From the NCBI GenBank assembly GCA_022969175.1, contig JALJPB010000008.1:62001-126000 (forward strand): a stretch of 64,000 nucleotides of DNA, written 5' to 3'. Positions 25,016 to 34,944 of the stretch are shown here, one piece after another (position 1 is the first letter of the stretch; every line of letters begins with the position of its first letter). A model generated the notes under the pieces. The model was given only the letters and a program-made list of their open reading frames with translations, did not search any database and was not told the origin of the DNA. Made by a program: the position numbers and the translations under genes. This DNA comes from Colwellia sp. (GTDB taxonomy: Bacteria > Pseudomonadota > Gammaproteobacteria > Enterobacterales > Alteromonadaceae).

Positions 25016-27301
25016 TTACATTCCAGCCCTTACAAAGCCGCCTAAACCTAATTGCTCAAGTTGCTCATTTAAATAGCTGTGGATTTGTTTTGCGGTGCTA
25101 AGGGATAAAGCATGAGAAAGTATCACTTTACTGCGTTGATAATCGATATGTCGTATCACCCATTTTATTTTGGCTATATTGTGAGGATTCATGCTCAGTT
25201 TGTCATACCCCATTGCCAATAATAATAAAGCTCCTGCAGGCTCACTGGCCAACTCACCACATAAACTTAATGGCACAAGGTATTTGGCAGAATCTTGGGC
25301 AATGGTATTTAATGCTCTTAATACTGCGGGGTGATAGGCGTCGTATAAGTTGGCAACACGGGGATTATTACGGTCTACAGCAAGTAAATATTGCGTTAAA
25401 TCGTTACTACCAACAGAGAAAAAGTCGACACGTTGTGCCAGCTCTTTAAGTTGAAATATTACACTAGGCACTTCAAGCATAATACCTATTTTAGGGCGTG
25501 GTAATACTTGACCTTTTTCTAAAAATATTTCTGACGACAACTCAAAATAGGCCTGATTAATTAACCGAATAGCATCATCAACTTCTACTACACTTGAGAT
25601 CATGGGCAACATAATTTCAAGGTTTTTAGTATGAAAGCTCGCTCGAATCATTGCCCTTACTTGCACTAAAAATATTTCAGGGTGATCTAGTGTTATTCTA
25701 ATCCCTCGCCAACCTAAAAAGGGATTGTCTTCAGTGATGGGAAAATAAGGCAGGGATTTATCACCGCCAACATCCAAAGTTCGCATGGTAACGGCTTGTT
25801 TAGGAAATACTGCAAGCACTTCTTCATAAAGGTGTGTTTGTTCCTGTTCAGTAGGAAAACAACTGCGACTCATAAAAGGAATTTCAGTGCGATACAAGCC
25901 AATACCAATAGCCCCAGACTGCTTTGAATGTTCAAACCCTGTTGATAAACCCGCATTTAACAGTAACTCGATACTTCGTCCATCTTGAGTTATTGCCGGT
26001 AAGTGAATAACTTCTCTAACTTTTTCAGTTAAACTTTTCTCTTCTTGTATTAGTAGCTGGTATTCTTTTTTTAGCGCTTCATTGGGTGCGACAAACAACT
26101 CACCACTGTAACCATCAACAATTGCAACTTGGTTATTTAATTGTCCTAACGGAATAGATTCCACCCCCATAATGGCAGGTAGGTCTAAAGCTCTTGCTAA
26201 AATAGCCGCATGAGAGTTGTTTGAACCACGAAGAGAAATAATCCCCTGCAATCCTTTATGTTGATATTCCGCTAACATTGCAGCGGTAACATCTTCAGCA
26301 ACTAATATAAATTGTTCAGGAAACTGAGTATGCAACTGGCTTTGTTGTTGTAAATTAAAAAGTAACCTATTACCTAAATCTCGTATATCACTCACCCGCT
26401 CTCTTAAGTAAGGGTCTTCTAATGCTTGAAATTGTACCAGGTAATGATCAACAACTAACTTTAAGGCGCTCTGAGTTGTCCAACCTTGTTGGATTTTTTC
26501 AGTAATTTCATGACCTAAATTACTGGGTTCTAATAACTGTTGATAAAACTCAAAAATATTTAAACTATCATCTTGAATAATATCACTGAGCTTAATACTC
26601 ATTTGTTCAAAGTCTTGGCGAGTTTTAATAACCGCATTTTTAAACAACTCTATTTGAATCGCCCGATTAGAGTTAGCTTCAATTTTTTCTAATGAAATGC
26701 TTTCAAGGTCGGCTTTAGGTTGAATAGCAATCAATTGTCCAAGTGCAATTCCTGGAGCACCAGCAATGCCCTTTAATTGCTTTAGCCATTTACCATTATC
26801 TTGTTTTTGACCTAAAAGCCCTCTAGCTTCTGCGTTAGCAATTGCGGTGGCAAGTTGTGCCGATATGGTCACTAAAAAGGCTTCTTCATCTTCGTTAAAA
26901 GCACGGGCTTGTTTTTGCTGAATGGTTAAAATACCCAGAACTTTACGCTGATGAATAATAGGAGCACCAAGAAAGGCGGTCAGCTCTTCTTCTTCAACTT
27001 CGGGAGCATGAACATAATGGGGATGGTTTTTGGCATCAGCAATATTAATAGGCTCTTCACGTTGACCAACTAAACCAACCAAGCCTTCAGCAAAGCCGAT
27101 GGTCGTTTGCCCAAAGGATTGTCGAGCTAAACCATCAGATGCAGTCAAAATAAAGTGTTGGTTTTGATAATCAGCCAGATAAACAGAACAACAATCGGTA
27201 TTCATTGCTGACTTAACTTGACTAACCATACGTAGCAAAGCACTTTCAAGTTCAGCGTTTTGACTAAATTCAAGTACAATTGTTCGCAGTGTGGTTAGCA
27301 T
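25016..27301 (-). CDS. ptsP: PEP-protein phosphotransferase PtsP (enzyme I-Ntr)
   Basis: PtsP starts the nitrogen-related phosphotransfer chain, passing phosphate from PEP to NPr. It has an N-terminal GAF domain (about 1-165), the HPr-binding region, the phospho-histidine swivel domain (LRGSNNSHAAILARALDLPA) and the PEP-binding barrel with GLYRTEIPFMSR, LDVGGDKSLPYF, LGWRGIRI, SVGSNDLTQYLLAVDRNN and LCGELASEP. The length of 761 matches E. coli PtsP (748). ATG 27301 follows GGGAG. rppH lies just upstream, as in E. coli, and the genes are likely one operon with an internal hairpin. Confidence 0.95.
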   Translation of the reverse strand: MLTTLRTIVLEFSQNAELESALLRMVSQVKSAMNTDCCSVYLADYQNQHFILTASDGLARQSFGQTTIGFAEGLVGLVGQREEPINIADAKNHPHYVHAPEVEEEELTAFLGAPIIHQRKVLGILTIQQKQARAFNEDEEAFLVTISAQLATAIANAEARGLLGQKQDNGKWLKQLKGIAGAPGIALGQLIAIQPKADLESISLEKIEANSNRAIQIELFKNAVIKTRQDFEQMSIKLSDIIQDDSLNIFEFYQQLLEPSNLGHEITEKIQQGWTTQSALKLVVDHYLVQFQALEDPYLRERVSDIRDLGNRLLFNLQQQSQLHTQFPEQFILVAEDVTAAMLAEYQHKGLQGIISLRGSNNSHAAILARALDLPAIMGVESIPLGQLNNQVAIVDGYSGELFVAPNEALKKEYQLLIQEEKSLTEKVREVIHLPAITQDGRSIELLLNAGLSTGFEHSKQSGAIGIGLYRTEIPFMSRSCFPTEQEQTHLYEEVLAVFPKQAVTMRTLDVGGDKSLPYFPITEDNPFLGWRGIRITLDHPEIFLVQVRAMIRASFHTKNLEIMLPMISSVVEVDDAIRLINQAYFELSSEIFLEKGQVLPRPKIGIMLEVPSVIFQLKELAQRVDFFSVGSNDLTQYLLAVDRNNPRVANLYDAYHPAVLRALNTIAQDSAKYLVPLSLCGELASEPAGALLLLAMGYDKLSMNPHNIAKIKWVIRHIDYQRSKVILSHALSLSTAKQIHSYLNEQLEQLGLGGFVRAGM

Positions 27302-27358
27302 ATGCTCCCATTATTTTTGATGAGGTTAAATGGAACAAACTTAATTCAATTGATAAAA

Positions 27359-27383
27359 CCAACCTATTTTAACAACAGGTTGG
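27359..27383 (-). terminator. Hairpin between rppH and ptsP
   Basis: CCAACCT (minus 27383-27377) pairs with AGGTTGG (27365-27359) around an 11-base loop, followed on the minus strand by TTTTATC. It probably ends part of the rppH transcription and reduces read-through to ptsP. Confidence 0.5.
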
Positions 27384-27401
27384 CATTACACATAATAATA
27401 A

Positions 27402-27908
27402 TCAGGCGCGACGTTTACGTCTGTCATGACGATGATAGGGTAATGCAACTGAGGCAAACTCTTTCATCACTTTACGGTAAACATCTCGTTTAAACGACAC
27501 CACCTGCCGTACAGGATACCAGTAACTTACCCAGCGCCAATCATCAAACTCAGGATGAGAGGTATGTAACAAGTCTACTGCAGATTCAGGCGCAGTTAGT
27601 TTTAATAAAAACCACTTTTGTTTCTGCCCTATACAAACGGGTTTACTGTCATGCCTTATATAACGTTTTGGTAATTTATATCTCAGCCAATGTTTGGTTG
27701 TTGCAACAATTTTAACATGCTCAGGTTTCAAGCCAACTTCTTCATGAAGCTCCCGATACATGGTTTGTTCTGCAGTCTCACCCTCGTCAACTCCACCTTG
27801 TGGATATTGCCATGAATGTTGACCAAATCTTCTTGCCCAAAATACTTGTCCCCTGTCATTGATTATTACTATGCCGACATTGGCGCGATAGCCTTCGGCA
27901 TCGATCAC
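27402..27908 (-). CDS. rppH: RNA pyrophosphohydrolase RppH
   Basis: RppH removes pyrophosphate from the 5' end of mRNAs, starting their decay. The 168-residue protein has the Nudix box [11 protein letters not shown]...REVHEEVG-type at residues 38-60 (here RELHEEVGL) and the family features [18 protein letters not shown] and the [13 protein letters not shown] motif. The start is GTG 27908 with a perfect AGGAG five bases upstream. The gene is divergent from mutH and precedes ptsP, the arrangement seen in E. coli. Confidence 0.95.
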   Translation of the reverse strand: MIDAEGYRANVGIVIINDRGQVFWARRFGQHSWQYPQGGVDEGETAEQTMYRELHEEVGLKPEHVKIVATTKHWLRYKLPKRYIRHDSKPVCIGQKQKWFLLKLTAPESAVDLLHTSHPEFDDWRWVSYWYPVRQVVSFKRDVYRKVMKEFASVALPYHRHDRRKRRA

Positions 27909-28049
27909 AGGAACTCCTGGCGATTAAAAAAATAGTTAAGTTGATTCTTCCATAATCTGAGGCTGCTAGCAAATAAATACTTGTTTTATTTGTACTAGTG
28001 CATGATGATATTAAGGAAATTTCTTCATCAATTCCGTTAGTTATTTAAA

Positions 28050-28730
28050 ATGCAAAATAAAACAACGCCTCCTTCATCTCAAGAACAGCTATTACAAAGA
28101 GCCCAAGCATTGGCAGGTATGACATTAGGAGAAATAGCCGAAGAGTCAGGTATAGATATTCCTGAAAATTTAACCCGTAACAAAGGTTGGATTGGCTTAC
28201 TGCTTGAGCATGTATTAGGTGCTAGTGCAGGGTCTCGCCCTGAGCCAGACTTTCCACACTTAGGTATTGAGTTAAAATCTCTACCGATTAACAGCCTTGG
28301 AAAACCATTAGAAACAACCTTCGTAAGTGTTGCACCATTAACAGGTTTAGTGGGGGTAACATGGCAAACCAGTTATGTGCGAAAAAAACTTGCTAAGGTA
28401 TTATGGGTTCCGGTATTAAGTGATAAAAACCTTGCTTTAAAAGATAGACAAGTAGGTACAGCTTTTATCTGGACGCCCTCAGAAGAAGAAGATAATTTAC
28501 TAGCATTAGACTGGCAAGAGCTAACGGATATGATAGTGCTAGGTAATGTTGAAAACATTCAAGGCAAACATGGCCAAGTGCTACAATTGCGACCGAAAGC
28601 GGCCAACAGCCAAGTAAAAACTCAAGCTTTTGATAAAAATGGCAAACCCTTTTTGACTTTACCTCGAGGATTTTATTTGAAAATCCCTTTTACCCAAATG
28701 TTATTACATAAACATTTACGTATTGATTAA
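28050..28730 (+). CDS. mutH: DNA mismatch repair endonuclease MutH
   Basis: MutH nicks the unmethylated strand at hemimethylated GATC sites in methyl-directed mismatch repair. The 226-residue protein carries the catalytic D-(X)n-E-X-K set in [15 protein letters not shown], plus the family region [19 protein letters not shown] near residues 44-62. It implies a Dam methylase and MutSL elsewhere in the genome. It is divergently transcribed from rppH, with about 140 bp between, and is followed by a GGDEF gene 67 bp later on the same strand. Confidence 0.95.
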   Translation: MQNKTTPPSSQEQLLQRAQALAGMTLGEIAEESGIDIPENLTRNKGWIGLLLEHVLGASAGSRPEPDFPHLGIELKSLPINSLGKPLETTFVSVAPLTGLVGVTWQTSYVRKKLAKVLWVPVLSDKNLALKDRQVGTAFIWTPSEEEDNLLALDWQELTDMIVLGNVENIQGKHGQVLQLRPKAANSQVKTQAFDKNGKPFLTLPRGFYLKIPFTQMLLHKHLRID

Positions 28731-28797
28731 AAAATCGCTTATAATGTAATGAATTGGTAACAACTATCAGCCCATCACTTTTATAAGTACTTTTTTA

Positions 28798-30249
28798 ATG
28801 AAGTTTATTAATAAGTTTGACCGATACATTACTGTGATATTTTTCTTTACTATTATTACAATAGTAGCGACCTCTTATTTCACCTTTAAAGAATTTTTTT
28901 CTTTACATAGTCAACGCCAGCAACAAGCGATAATTCCATTATATTCATTGATTACTAACGAAATTGTCAGGCCGTTAACAATTGCCCAATTCATGGCTAA
29001 TGATAAGTTTCTTATTGATTATGCCCAACAAGATAAAATTGAAACCGCTTTATTATTTGATTATATTTCGACCCTAGCTAAACAATTTCAATTGTTATCT
29101 TTTGTTGCCCTAGAAAAGCATAACCTGATGATTGATGCTAATAATAAAATAACAAGCTTATTTGATGAAGAGGCTGAATGGTTTTATCGATTGAAAAAAC
29201 TTGAAGCTTTGCAATTTGCTGACATAGGAAACTCAGTGGATCCTCATTTATATTTCGACGTAAAAATAATGAATGATAAACAAGAATTTTTAGGATTCGC
29301 AGGGGTTGCCGTTGACCTTGACCAGTTTGCAAAAACATTTTCTCAATTTTACCAGCGATTTGGTTTTGAAGTTTTTTTTGTTGATGAAAATGACAACATT
29401 ACACTTTCCTCTAGTGCGCTAATGAAAACTGACAGCCACCATAGAAAAAGTGAATTAGTGAATATTAATTCGCTCGATTGGTACCAAAGCTACTTACAAC
29501 AACAAGGTGAAAGTGAAAAAAATAAGACGTCAATTGACAACAGCTTTCCTAGTTATATTGAAAGTGAATTTATTATTTCACAATTACCACTAAAAGATCT
29601 TAATTGGCGAGTATTTATTGTTGCCCCTGAAGCAAGTCAGCAAAGTGAATATTGGCTGTTGTTCTTCAGTAAATTGGTTATTTTCATCTTAGTGTCTTTA
29701 GTCCTTTATTATCTTTTTAACATCGCGATTAATTACTTCAAGGTTAACTTGGTTAAAGACTCTGAAACAGATCATCTCACTAAATTACCCAATCGAAGCT
29801 TTATTCATTGGAAATACTCTGAATTAAATCAAAAGCACGATAACGTTTGTGTGGTAATTGCAGATATCGATAACTTTAAAGCTATCAACGATAGTTATGG
29901 CCATTTAATAGGCGATGATGCTCTCAAGATTATCGCTAATAAACTTAGTGAAAGCTTACGCAATGTTGATTTAGCAGGACGCTGGGGCGGGGAAGAATTT
30001 ATTATACTGCTGCCTGATACAACAGCTGAGCAGGCACTAGAAATAATTGACCGCATCAGAGTAAGTATTGAGAACATTTCATTTTCTGATGGTTCCAGCG
30101 ATCAAACGTTTAATATTACGGTAAGCTTTGGTATTAGCGATAGCAGTCTTGCAGGAATACCTTTAAAAGAAATTATAAGCAAAGCAGATAAAGCCTTGTA
30201 CCAAGCAAAAGAAAATGGCCGTAATCAAGTGGTTATTCATTTGGAATAA
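28798..30249 (+). CDS. Membrane diguanylate cyclase with Cache sensor
   Basis: The 483-residue protein has an N-terminal helix (about 10-30), a periplasmic dCache-like domain (about 31-280), a second helix (about 285-310) and a GGDEF domain (about 320-483) with GGEEF and an intact I-site RNVD five residues before it. It should synthesise c-di-GMP in response to an external ligand. Start ATG 28798 has only a weak ribosome binding site. The gene follows mutH and converges with the mutarotase gene. The Cache ligand cannot be read from the sequence. Confidence 0.9.
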   Translation: MKFINKFDRYITVIFFFTIITIVATSYFTFKEFFSLHSQRQQQAIIPLYSLITNEIVRPLTIAQFMANDKFLIDYAQQDKIETALLFDYISTLAKQFQLLSFVALEKHNLMIDANNKITSLFDEEAEWFYRLKKLEALQFADIGNSVDPHLYFDVKIMNDKQEFLGFAGVAVDLDQFAKTFSQFYQRFGFEVFFVDENDNITLSSSALMKTDSHHRKSELVNINSLDWYQSYLQQQGESEKNKTSIDNSFPSYIESEFIISQLPLKDLNWRVFIVAPEASQQSEYWLLFFSKLVIFILVSLVLYYLFNIAINYFKVNLVKDSETDHLTKLPNRSFIHWKYSELNQKHDNVCVVIADIDNFKAINDSYGHLIGDDALKIIANKLSESLRNVDLAGRWGGEEFIILLPDTTAEQALEIIDRIRVSIENISFSDGSSDQTFNITVSFGISDSSLAGIPLKEIISKADKALYQAKENGRNQVVIHLE

Positions 30250-30276
30250 TCACTTGGCATTCGGTTTAAACTAAGC

Positions 30277-31170
30277 TTAGATGATTGAGTAAACAGCTAC
30301 TTTTTGACTGATAACAAGGCTTGAGTTCGCCGCTAAAACTTGAGGTGTGGTATTAGCTGCTTCTAGGCAAACAAATTCTAGTTCGCCGTTTTGATGAACA
30401 TCTATCATGTTTTTAGCCGCTTCAAAACCTGGATTCCAAAAAACCCATTGCGCAGTGTTTTTGGTCGTTATTTCAATAACTCGCTGCCATGCATCATCAA
30501 CAATACGCAAAAATTGTTGCTCGCCAGCAATATGATAGATACGGTCAACAGGCCCTACGCCATTGATAAAAGCCTCTGGTTCATGTCTTTCTCCGGTTAG
30601 CTTATCATCAAACTTAAGTGTAGATAGCTTGGCTATTTTTATATTTTTTGGATGACTCACTCGAAAATAACTATGTAACGCCGCCGTATATTCAATATCA
30701 TCAGAACTGAGATTTATCATCTCAAGATTTTGGTTGAAATCATCACCAAATACCAAGGTTTGTTTTAACTGACAAGCAACTGGAAATAAACTATTCATGT
30801 TTTCACCCTGCCAGACAAGGATAATAGTGACGGTTTGGGCTGAAATTTCAATTTTATCAATCTGCCAATTTTGTTGACGGGCAAAACCATGATTACCCGC
30901 TTTGTTTTCTGGATCATGATGATGAGCACCAAACCATGGCCAACAAAGAGGAATACCACCACGTATCGCTTTACCTGATTGATAGTTTGCTGTTTCACTT
31001 AACCAAAAAACAGCTTGCTGGTCTTTGGGTTGCCAACTGAGTACTTGTCCACCGTATAAACTTATTTTGGCCGTACAATGTTGATGTTTAATCACCAACC
31101 CATCAATGTTATCTGCTAATTTTATCGAGCGCACTCGCCCATATTGATTAGAGGCTAATTTTGAAACCAT
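30277..31170 (-). CDS. D-hexose-6-phosphate mutarotase (YeaD family)
   Basis: This is an aldose 1-epimerase-fold enzyme of 297 residues. Family motifs are GGQVLSWQP, KAIRGGIPLCWPWFG, NHGFARQQ and the C-terminal VFWNPGFEA and FVCLEAAN segments, which match E. coli YeaD. YeaD interconverts the anomers of glucose-6-phosphate and similar sugars in the cytosol. There is no signal peptide. Start ATG 31170 has GAG nearby. It is convergent with the upstream GGDEF gene and codes away from a patatin gene on the same strand. Confidence 0.9.
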   Translation of the reverse strand: MVSKLASNQYGRVRSIKLADNIDGLVIKHQHCTAKISLYGGQVLSWQPKDQQAVFWLSETANYQSGKAIRGGIPLCWPWFGAHHHDPENKAGNHGFARQQNWQIDKIEISAQTVTIILVWQGENMNSLFPVACQLKQTLVFGDDFNQNLEMINLSSDDIEYTAALHSYFRVSHPKNIKIAKLSTLKFDDKLTGERHEPEAFINGVGPVDRIYHIAGEQQFLRIVDDAWQRVIEITTKNTAQWVFWNPGFEAAKNMIDVHQNGELEFVCLEAANTTPQVLAANSSLVISQKVAVYSII

Positions 31171-31298
31171 GATGACTCTCTTGAATAACTTAGTAAGTTT
31201 ATTTTAAGTAAATGTCCGCTTGGATGAAAGACTAAAAGTATTCTTTATATTCTTCAAAAAATAACCGGTCATACTGAACTTTCCATCTCATCGGTCAT

Positions 31299-33512
31299 TT
31301 ACCAGTTTTTACCTAAAGATAGAAAAAATGTTCTTTCTCCTCCAGAGGCATAACCAATACCAATAGCTGCTGGGCCAAAACTGGTATCTGTACCTAAATA
31401 GATACTGCCAGAGTTGATTAAATCATCAAACTTTACACTTTCATTGTTACCCCAAACATTTCCTACCTCTACACTGGTGCCTAGATATATTGGCAAACCA
31501 CTACCACCGGGGATATCTCGACCTAAATCATATTGATAAACAATAGCTGCGAAGGCCTTATGATTACCAATTAGCGCATCTTTGGTATAACCAGAGAGAT
31601 TTAAAAAACCACCTAACTCAGTAATATGAACAGAAAAATCATTATCATTTTCAACCGTGGCGAACGAAGCAATACCAACGAATGTATGGTTACCTACGCC
31701 AAACGCTCCACGCCAATTTAAATTAACTTCTAGAGAGTTATCAAAGGTATCTTCAGTTAACGCTTGTTTATACTTATCTCTTCTCCAGAAAAACTCTATC
31801 GCTAATTTATTACCACTTGTTGGAAAGTTAATACTGTTTAAATTATCGAAACCTAAAGAGATATAACCGCCATAAGAAAGGTATTCAATATCACCTAACT
31901 CTTTATCTTCAAAACTTAAATCTCCCGACTCAGCTACGACTCCAAATTCAAAAAGCCCTTGATTTACATAGTGATAACCAAACCCGCCAAGGGTTTGTAG
32001 ATAATTATTGGTTAACTCTGGTTTCTGTGAAGACTGCGCCCATTTATCTTGAGCATACTCGGCTCTTATACGGGTATATAAATGCTGATTTATCCCCATC
32101 GGTTGATAAAATTCAGTAGCAATACCAGCTTCCCAACCAATAGAAATTTCATTTTTCCATTGACCACCGTTTTCAGTAACATCATTGAGAATATAGGCTG
32201 AATCAATCGCAATAATAGTACTTGATGAAAAGTCAGTTTGCAGGCTAAAGCCAAAATTTAAAAAATCGGGCCCCCATGATTTCTCTTCGGTAGTTAGTTG
32301 CAGTGTTCTGCCTTTAGTAGTATCTATAAACTCTGCATCTACCCGTTCAAACCTATCAAGGGCATAAACCCGATCTATGGCTAGTTTTAATTGCTCTTTT
32401 GTTACCACATCACCAATATTAATCGCAAAATGTTCGGCAATGATGGATTTATTGACTGTAGAATTATTTAAATAGTCAATTGCTGTAACAGGTTGTCCTA
32501 TCGTTTTAAACCACGATTTACTTTTAGATTTTCGTTTATTTATGTGTGCCAAGAACAACTCATCACTGATGCTGAAAGTTTTGATTTTATTAAGTTGTTC
32601 ATTCGCTGAGCTAATACCTAAAGCCAGTGCCTGAGGCATGATAGAAAAATCAGTGGTGCTTAATCCTTCTATTTGAGGACGTATGTATAGGTCTTGATCA
32701 TTAAGTTTTTTTACCTGCTTAACCGTAGTATTATTAGTTAAAATAGTGGATAACTGATTTAAGACATCGATGGTATTTTTAATTTCATCTTTGGTCGCTA
32801 ATGGTGAACCAATATCAACAGCAATTACTCTTTGAGCGCCCATTTCTCTTATAACACCAACAGGTAAATTATTAGAAATGCCACCATCGACCAATAAACG
32901 GTTATTAATAACAACAGGTTCAACAATACTTGGCACAGCAGCCGATGCACTCATTGCCTTGGTAATACTACCGGAATCAAGAACAACGGCTTTTGATGTT
33001 GCTAAATCAGTGGCAACTGCACGATAAGGGATAGCCAATTGATCAAAACTTTTAAACTGAGCAATAACATCAGTAGATAATCTCAATAATTGTGTTGCCG
33101 TTTGGCCTAACAATAAACCACTCGGTGTTTTTAAGGTATTATCGCTATAACCTAACCTTAATGAAATATTATATTTATCTCTGAGGGCTTGATCGCTATA
33201 CCTTAATGATTCTCGAGGTATAAAGTCTGAATAACTTTCATTCCAAGGTAGGTTTAGCATTATATCTTCAATTTCTTCAGGGCTATAACCTAAGGCATAT
33301 AATCCTCCAACATAAGCACCAATACTAGTCCCAACAATATAGTCTATTGGTACATTATGCTGTTCCAAAATTTTTAATACGCCGATATGAGCAGCGCCTT
33401 TTGCCCCTCCTCCACTAAGGACTAAACCAATTTTAGGCCGTTGTTCGTTAGGAAGTTCAGCCGTCACCGCTGAAAAAGTCCAAAAAAGAGTAATTATTAT
33501 GAGTAAGCGCAT
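31299..33512 (-). CDS. Patatin-like phospholipase with outer-membrane barrel (PlpD type)
   Basis: After a signal peptide (1-18) comes a patatin domain with the oxyanion hole GLVLSGGGAKGAAHIG, nucleophile Ser in GTSIGAYVGG and the catalytic Asp in VDGGISNN. A POTRA-like segment (about residues 350-420) follows, then a beta-barrel of the surface antigen/BamA type up to the terminal FFLSLGKNW. This domain order is that of PlpD of Pseudomonas, the type Vd autotransporter, which releases or displays a lipase. The length is 737, close to PlpD (728). The protein is outer-membrane and surface-facing. It is a single gene; its regulation is not evident. Confidence 0.9.
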   Translation of the reverse strand: MRLLIIITLFWTFSAVTAELPNEQRPKIGLVLSGGGAKGAAHIGVLKILEQHNVPIDYIVGTSIGAYVGGLYALGYSPEEIEDIMLNLPWNESYSDFIPRESLRYSDQALRDKYNISLRLGYSDNTLKTPSGLLLGQTATQLLRLSTDVIAQFKSFDQLAIPYRAVATDLATSKAVVLDSGSITKAMSASAAVPSIVEPVVINNRLLVDGGISNNLPVGVIREMGAQRVIAVDIGSPLATKDEIKNTIDVLNQLSTILTNNTTVKQVKKLNDQDLYIRPQIEGLSTTDFSIMPQALALGISSANEQLNKIKTFSISDELFLAHINKRKSKSKSWFKTIGQPVTAIDYLNNSTVNKSIIAEHFAINIGDVVTKEQLKLAIDRVYALDRFERVDAEFIDTTKGRTLQLTTEEKSWGPDFLNFGFSLQTDFSSSTIIAIDSAYILNDVTENGGQWKNEISIGWEAGIATEFYQPMGINQHLYTRIRAEYAQDKWAQSSQKPELTNNYLQTLGGFGYHYVNQGLFEFGVVAESGDLSFEDKELGDIEYLSYGGYISLGFDNLNSINFPTSGNKLAIEFFWRRDKYKQALTEDTFDNSLEVNLNWRGAFGVGNHTFVGIASFATVENDNDFSVHITELGGFLNLSGYTKDALIGNHKAFAAIVYQYDLGRDIPGGSGLPIYLGTSVEVGNVWGNNESVKFDDLINSGSIYLGTDTSFGPAAIGIGYASGGERTFFLSLGKNW

Positions 33513-33596
33513 AGTGTTTTGTTAATTAAATTCAATGAATTAAATATTTAATCGATAGTATAACCATATCAATTGCCACACTATTTATCGAGCAAA

Positions 33597-33628
33597 AAAA
33601 AGCGCTATTGTAATCAATAGCGCTTTTT
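33597..33628 (-). terminator. Terminator downstream of the amidohydrolase pair
   Basis: A perfect 14-base stem (33597-33610 with 33615-33628) with a 4-base loop and A/T flanks, 20 bases after the stop codon of the amidohydrolase at 33648. Confidence 0.9.
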
Positions 33629-33647
33629 CTGTAAGGTAAAGGTTGGT

Positions 33648-34943
33648 TTATTTAGTATATGCCCTAGGCATTTCACTATTGGTTGTGTAACGATGACGTA
33701 AAGCATCTTGGCGACTTTGTGTTGAAACTTGCTCACCAATTATCCACATTTTATCAACTTTAGAGCTGAGTTCAAAAGGGTCTGCACTCCACAAAACAAG
33801 ATCTGCGTCATAGCCAATAGCTATTCGACCAGTATTAAGCGCAAAACTGTCGGCGACATTAGCGGTAATAGACGCTAACGCATCCTTTTTAGATAAACCA
33901 TTAGCGATAGCATTACCGGCATTAAAACGTAGTTGATAAATATTGTGAGTATCATTTACGGATAAAATCACTTTAACACCCGCGGCTGTTAAATTAGCAG
34001 CACTACTGAGCGAGGTATGAAGTGAGTCAAAACTACCGGGTAAATTACGCAAGGCATTTAAGATCACTGAAACGTTTTCTTTAGCAAGTTGCTCACTAAC
34101 TAATTCCGCATCAGCAGCGCCAACAATAATCAGCTTTAAATTGAACTGCTTTTTAAGGTCGATTAACGCTAATAAATCTGTTGCTCGATCAGCATAAACT
34201 AATAAAGGTTTTTCGCCGGCCAACAACGAATTAATGATTATTTCATCTCGCTTAGGTTCATCATCTTTTTTATCTTCATCCTCGGATTTTTTCTTAGTAC
34301 CTTTATCTTCAGATTTATTCTTTAACTTGGTTAACTTTTTAGCCGCATCTTCAAGTTTATGACTTAACATTTGAAGTTCATATGCCCTAGAGCCTTTACT
34401 TTTTGAACCTAAGTCTAATAAAACTGCAGTTTCACTATCCGTGACACTATTAAAGCTGGCGGATAAATTAACAGCAAAGGCATGACCTTTAAACATACTT
34501 TCACCGCCACGAGGTGTAACGACATTTCGAGTTATACCGCCTTTTCTACTGTAAGGGATAACAGTAGATTGGGGGTTAAAAGCTAAGCTAGCATCAAAGG
34601 TAATATCTGCTTTTTTATCACTAGCATCACGGGTTCTTGACACCGCGCCTACTTCCACCAAACCTAATTGGTTCATTGAGCCAATGAACCCTGGTGTTAA
34701 TATTTTTCCTTTAGCATCGACAATAATATCAGCTGATATTGTTGGTGGATTTATTGCCGTTATTTTTCCATTTTCGATGACCACCGTCGCATTGGTAAGA
34801 ATGCCTTTATCGGTGGCAGTATAAACAGTTGCATTAGTGATAGCAGTTGTTTGAGCATTTACCAAGGTGCTTGTAAAGGCACCGGACAAAGTTAATACAA
34901 GAGTTAACGCTCTTACTGGCAAAGTTTGTTTAAATAATCTCAT
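33648..34943 (-). CDS. Amidohydrolase-family protein lacking the HxH metal motif
   Basis: The 431-residue exported protein has a signal peptide (1-30), the amidohydrolase N-terminal beta-sandwich (AITNATVYTATDKGILTNATV) and the C-terminal end IGYDADLVLWSADPFELSSK. Where the family has G-x-I-D-x-H-x-H, it reads LTPGFIGSMNQLGLVEVG, so two metal-binding histidines are gone. Residues 195-230 form a Lys/Glu/Asp-rich low-complexity insert. It is therefore unlikely to be a normal metallohydrolase by itself. It lies one base after an intact amidohydrolase gene and has its own good ribosome binding site (AAGGAG), so the two may act as a pair. Confidence 0.82.
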   Translation of the reverse strand: MRLFKQTLPVRALTLVLTLSGAFTSTLVNAQTTAITNATVYTATDKGILTNATVVIENGKITAINPPTISADIIVDAKGKILTPGFIGSMNQLGLVEVGAVSRTRDASDKKADITFDASLAFNPQSTVIPYSRKGGITRNVVTPRGGESMFKGHAFAVNLSASFNSVTDSETAVLLDLGSKSKGSRAYELQMLSHKLEDAAKKLTKLKNKSEDKGTKKKSEDEDKKDDEPKRDEIIINSLLAGEKPLLVYADRATDLLALIDLKKQFNLKLIIVGAADAELVSEQLAKENVSVILNALRNLPGSFDSLHTSLSSAANLTAAGVKVILSVNDTHNIYQLRFNAGNAIANGLSKKDALASITANVADSFALNTGRIAIGYDADLVLWSADPFELSSKVDKMWIIGEQVSTQSRQDALRHRYTTNSEMPRAYTK

Positions 34944-34944
34944 A

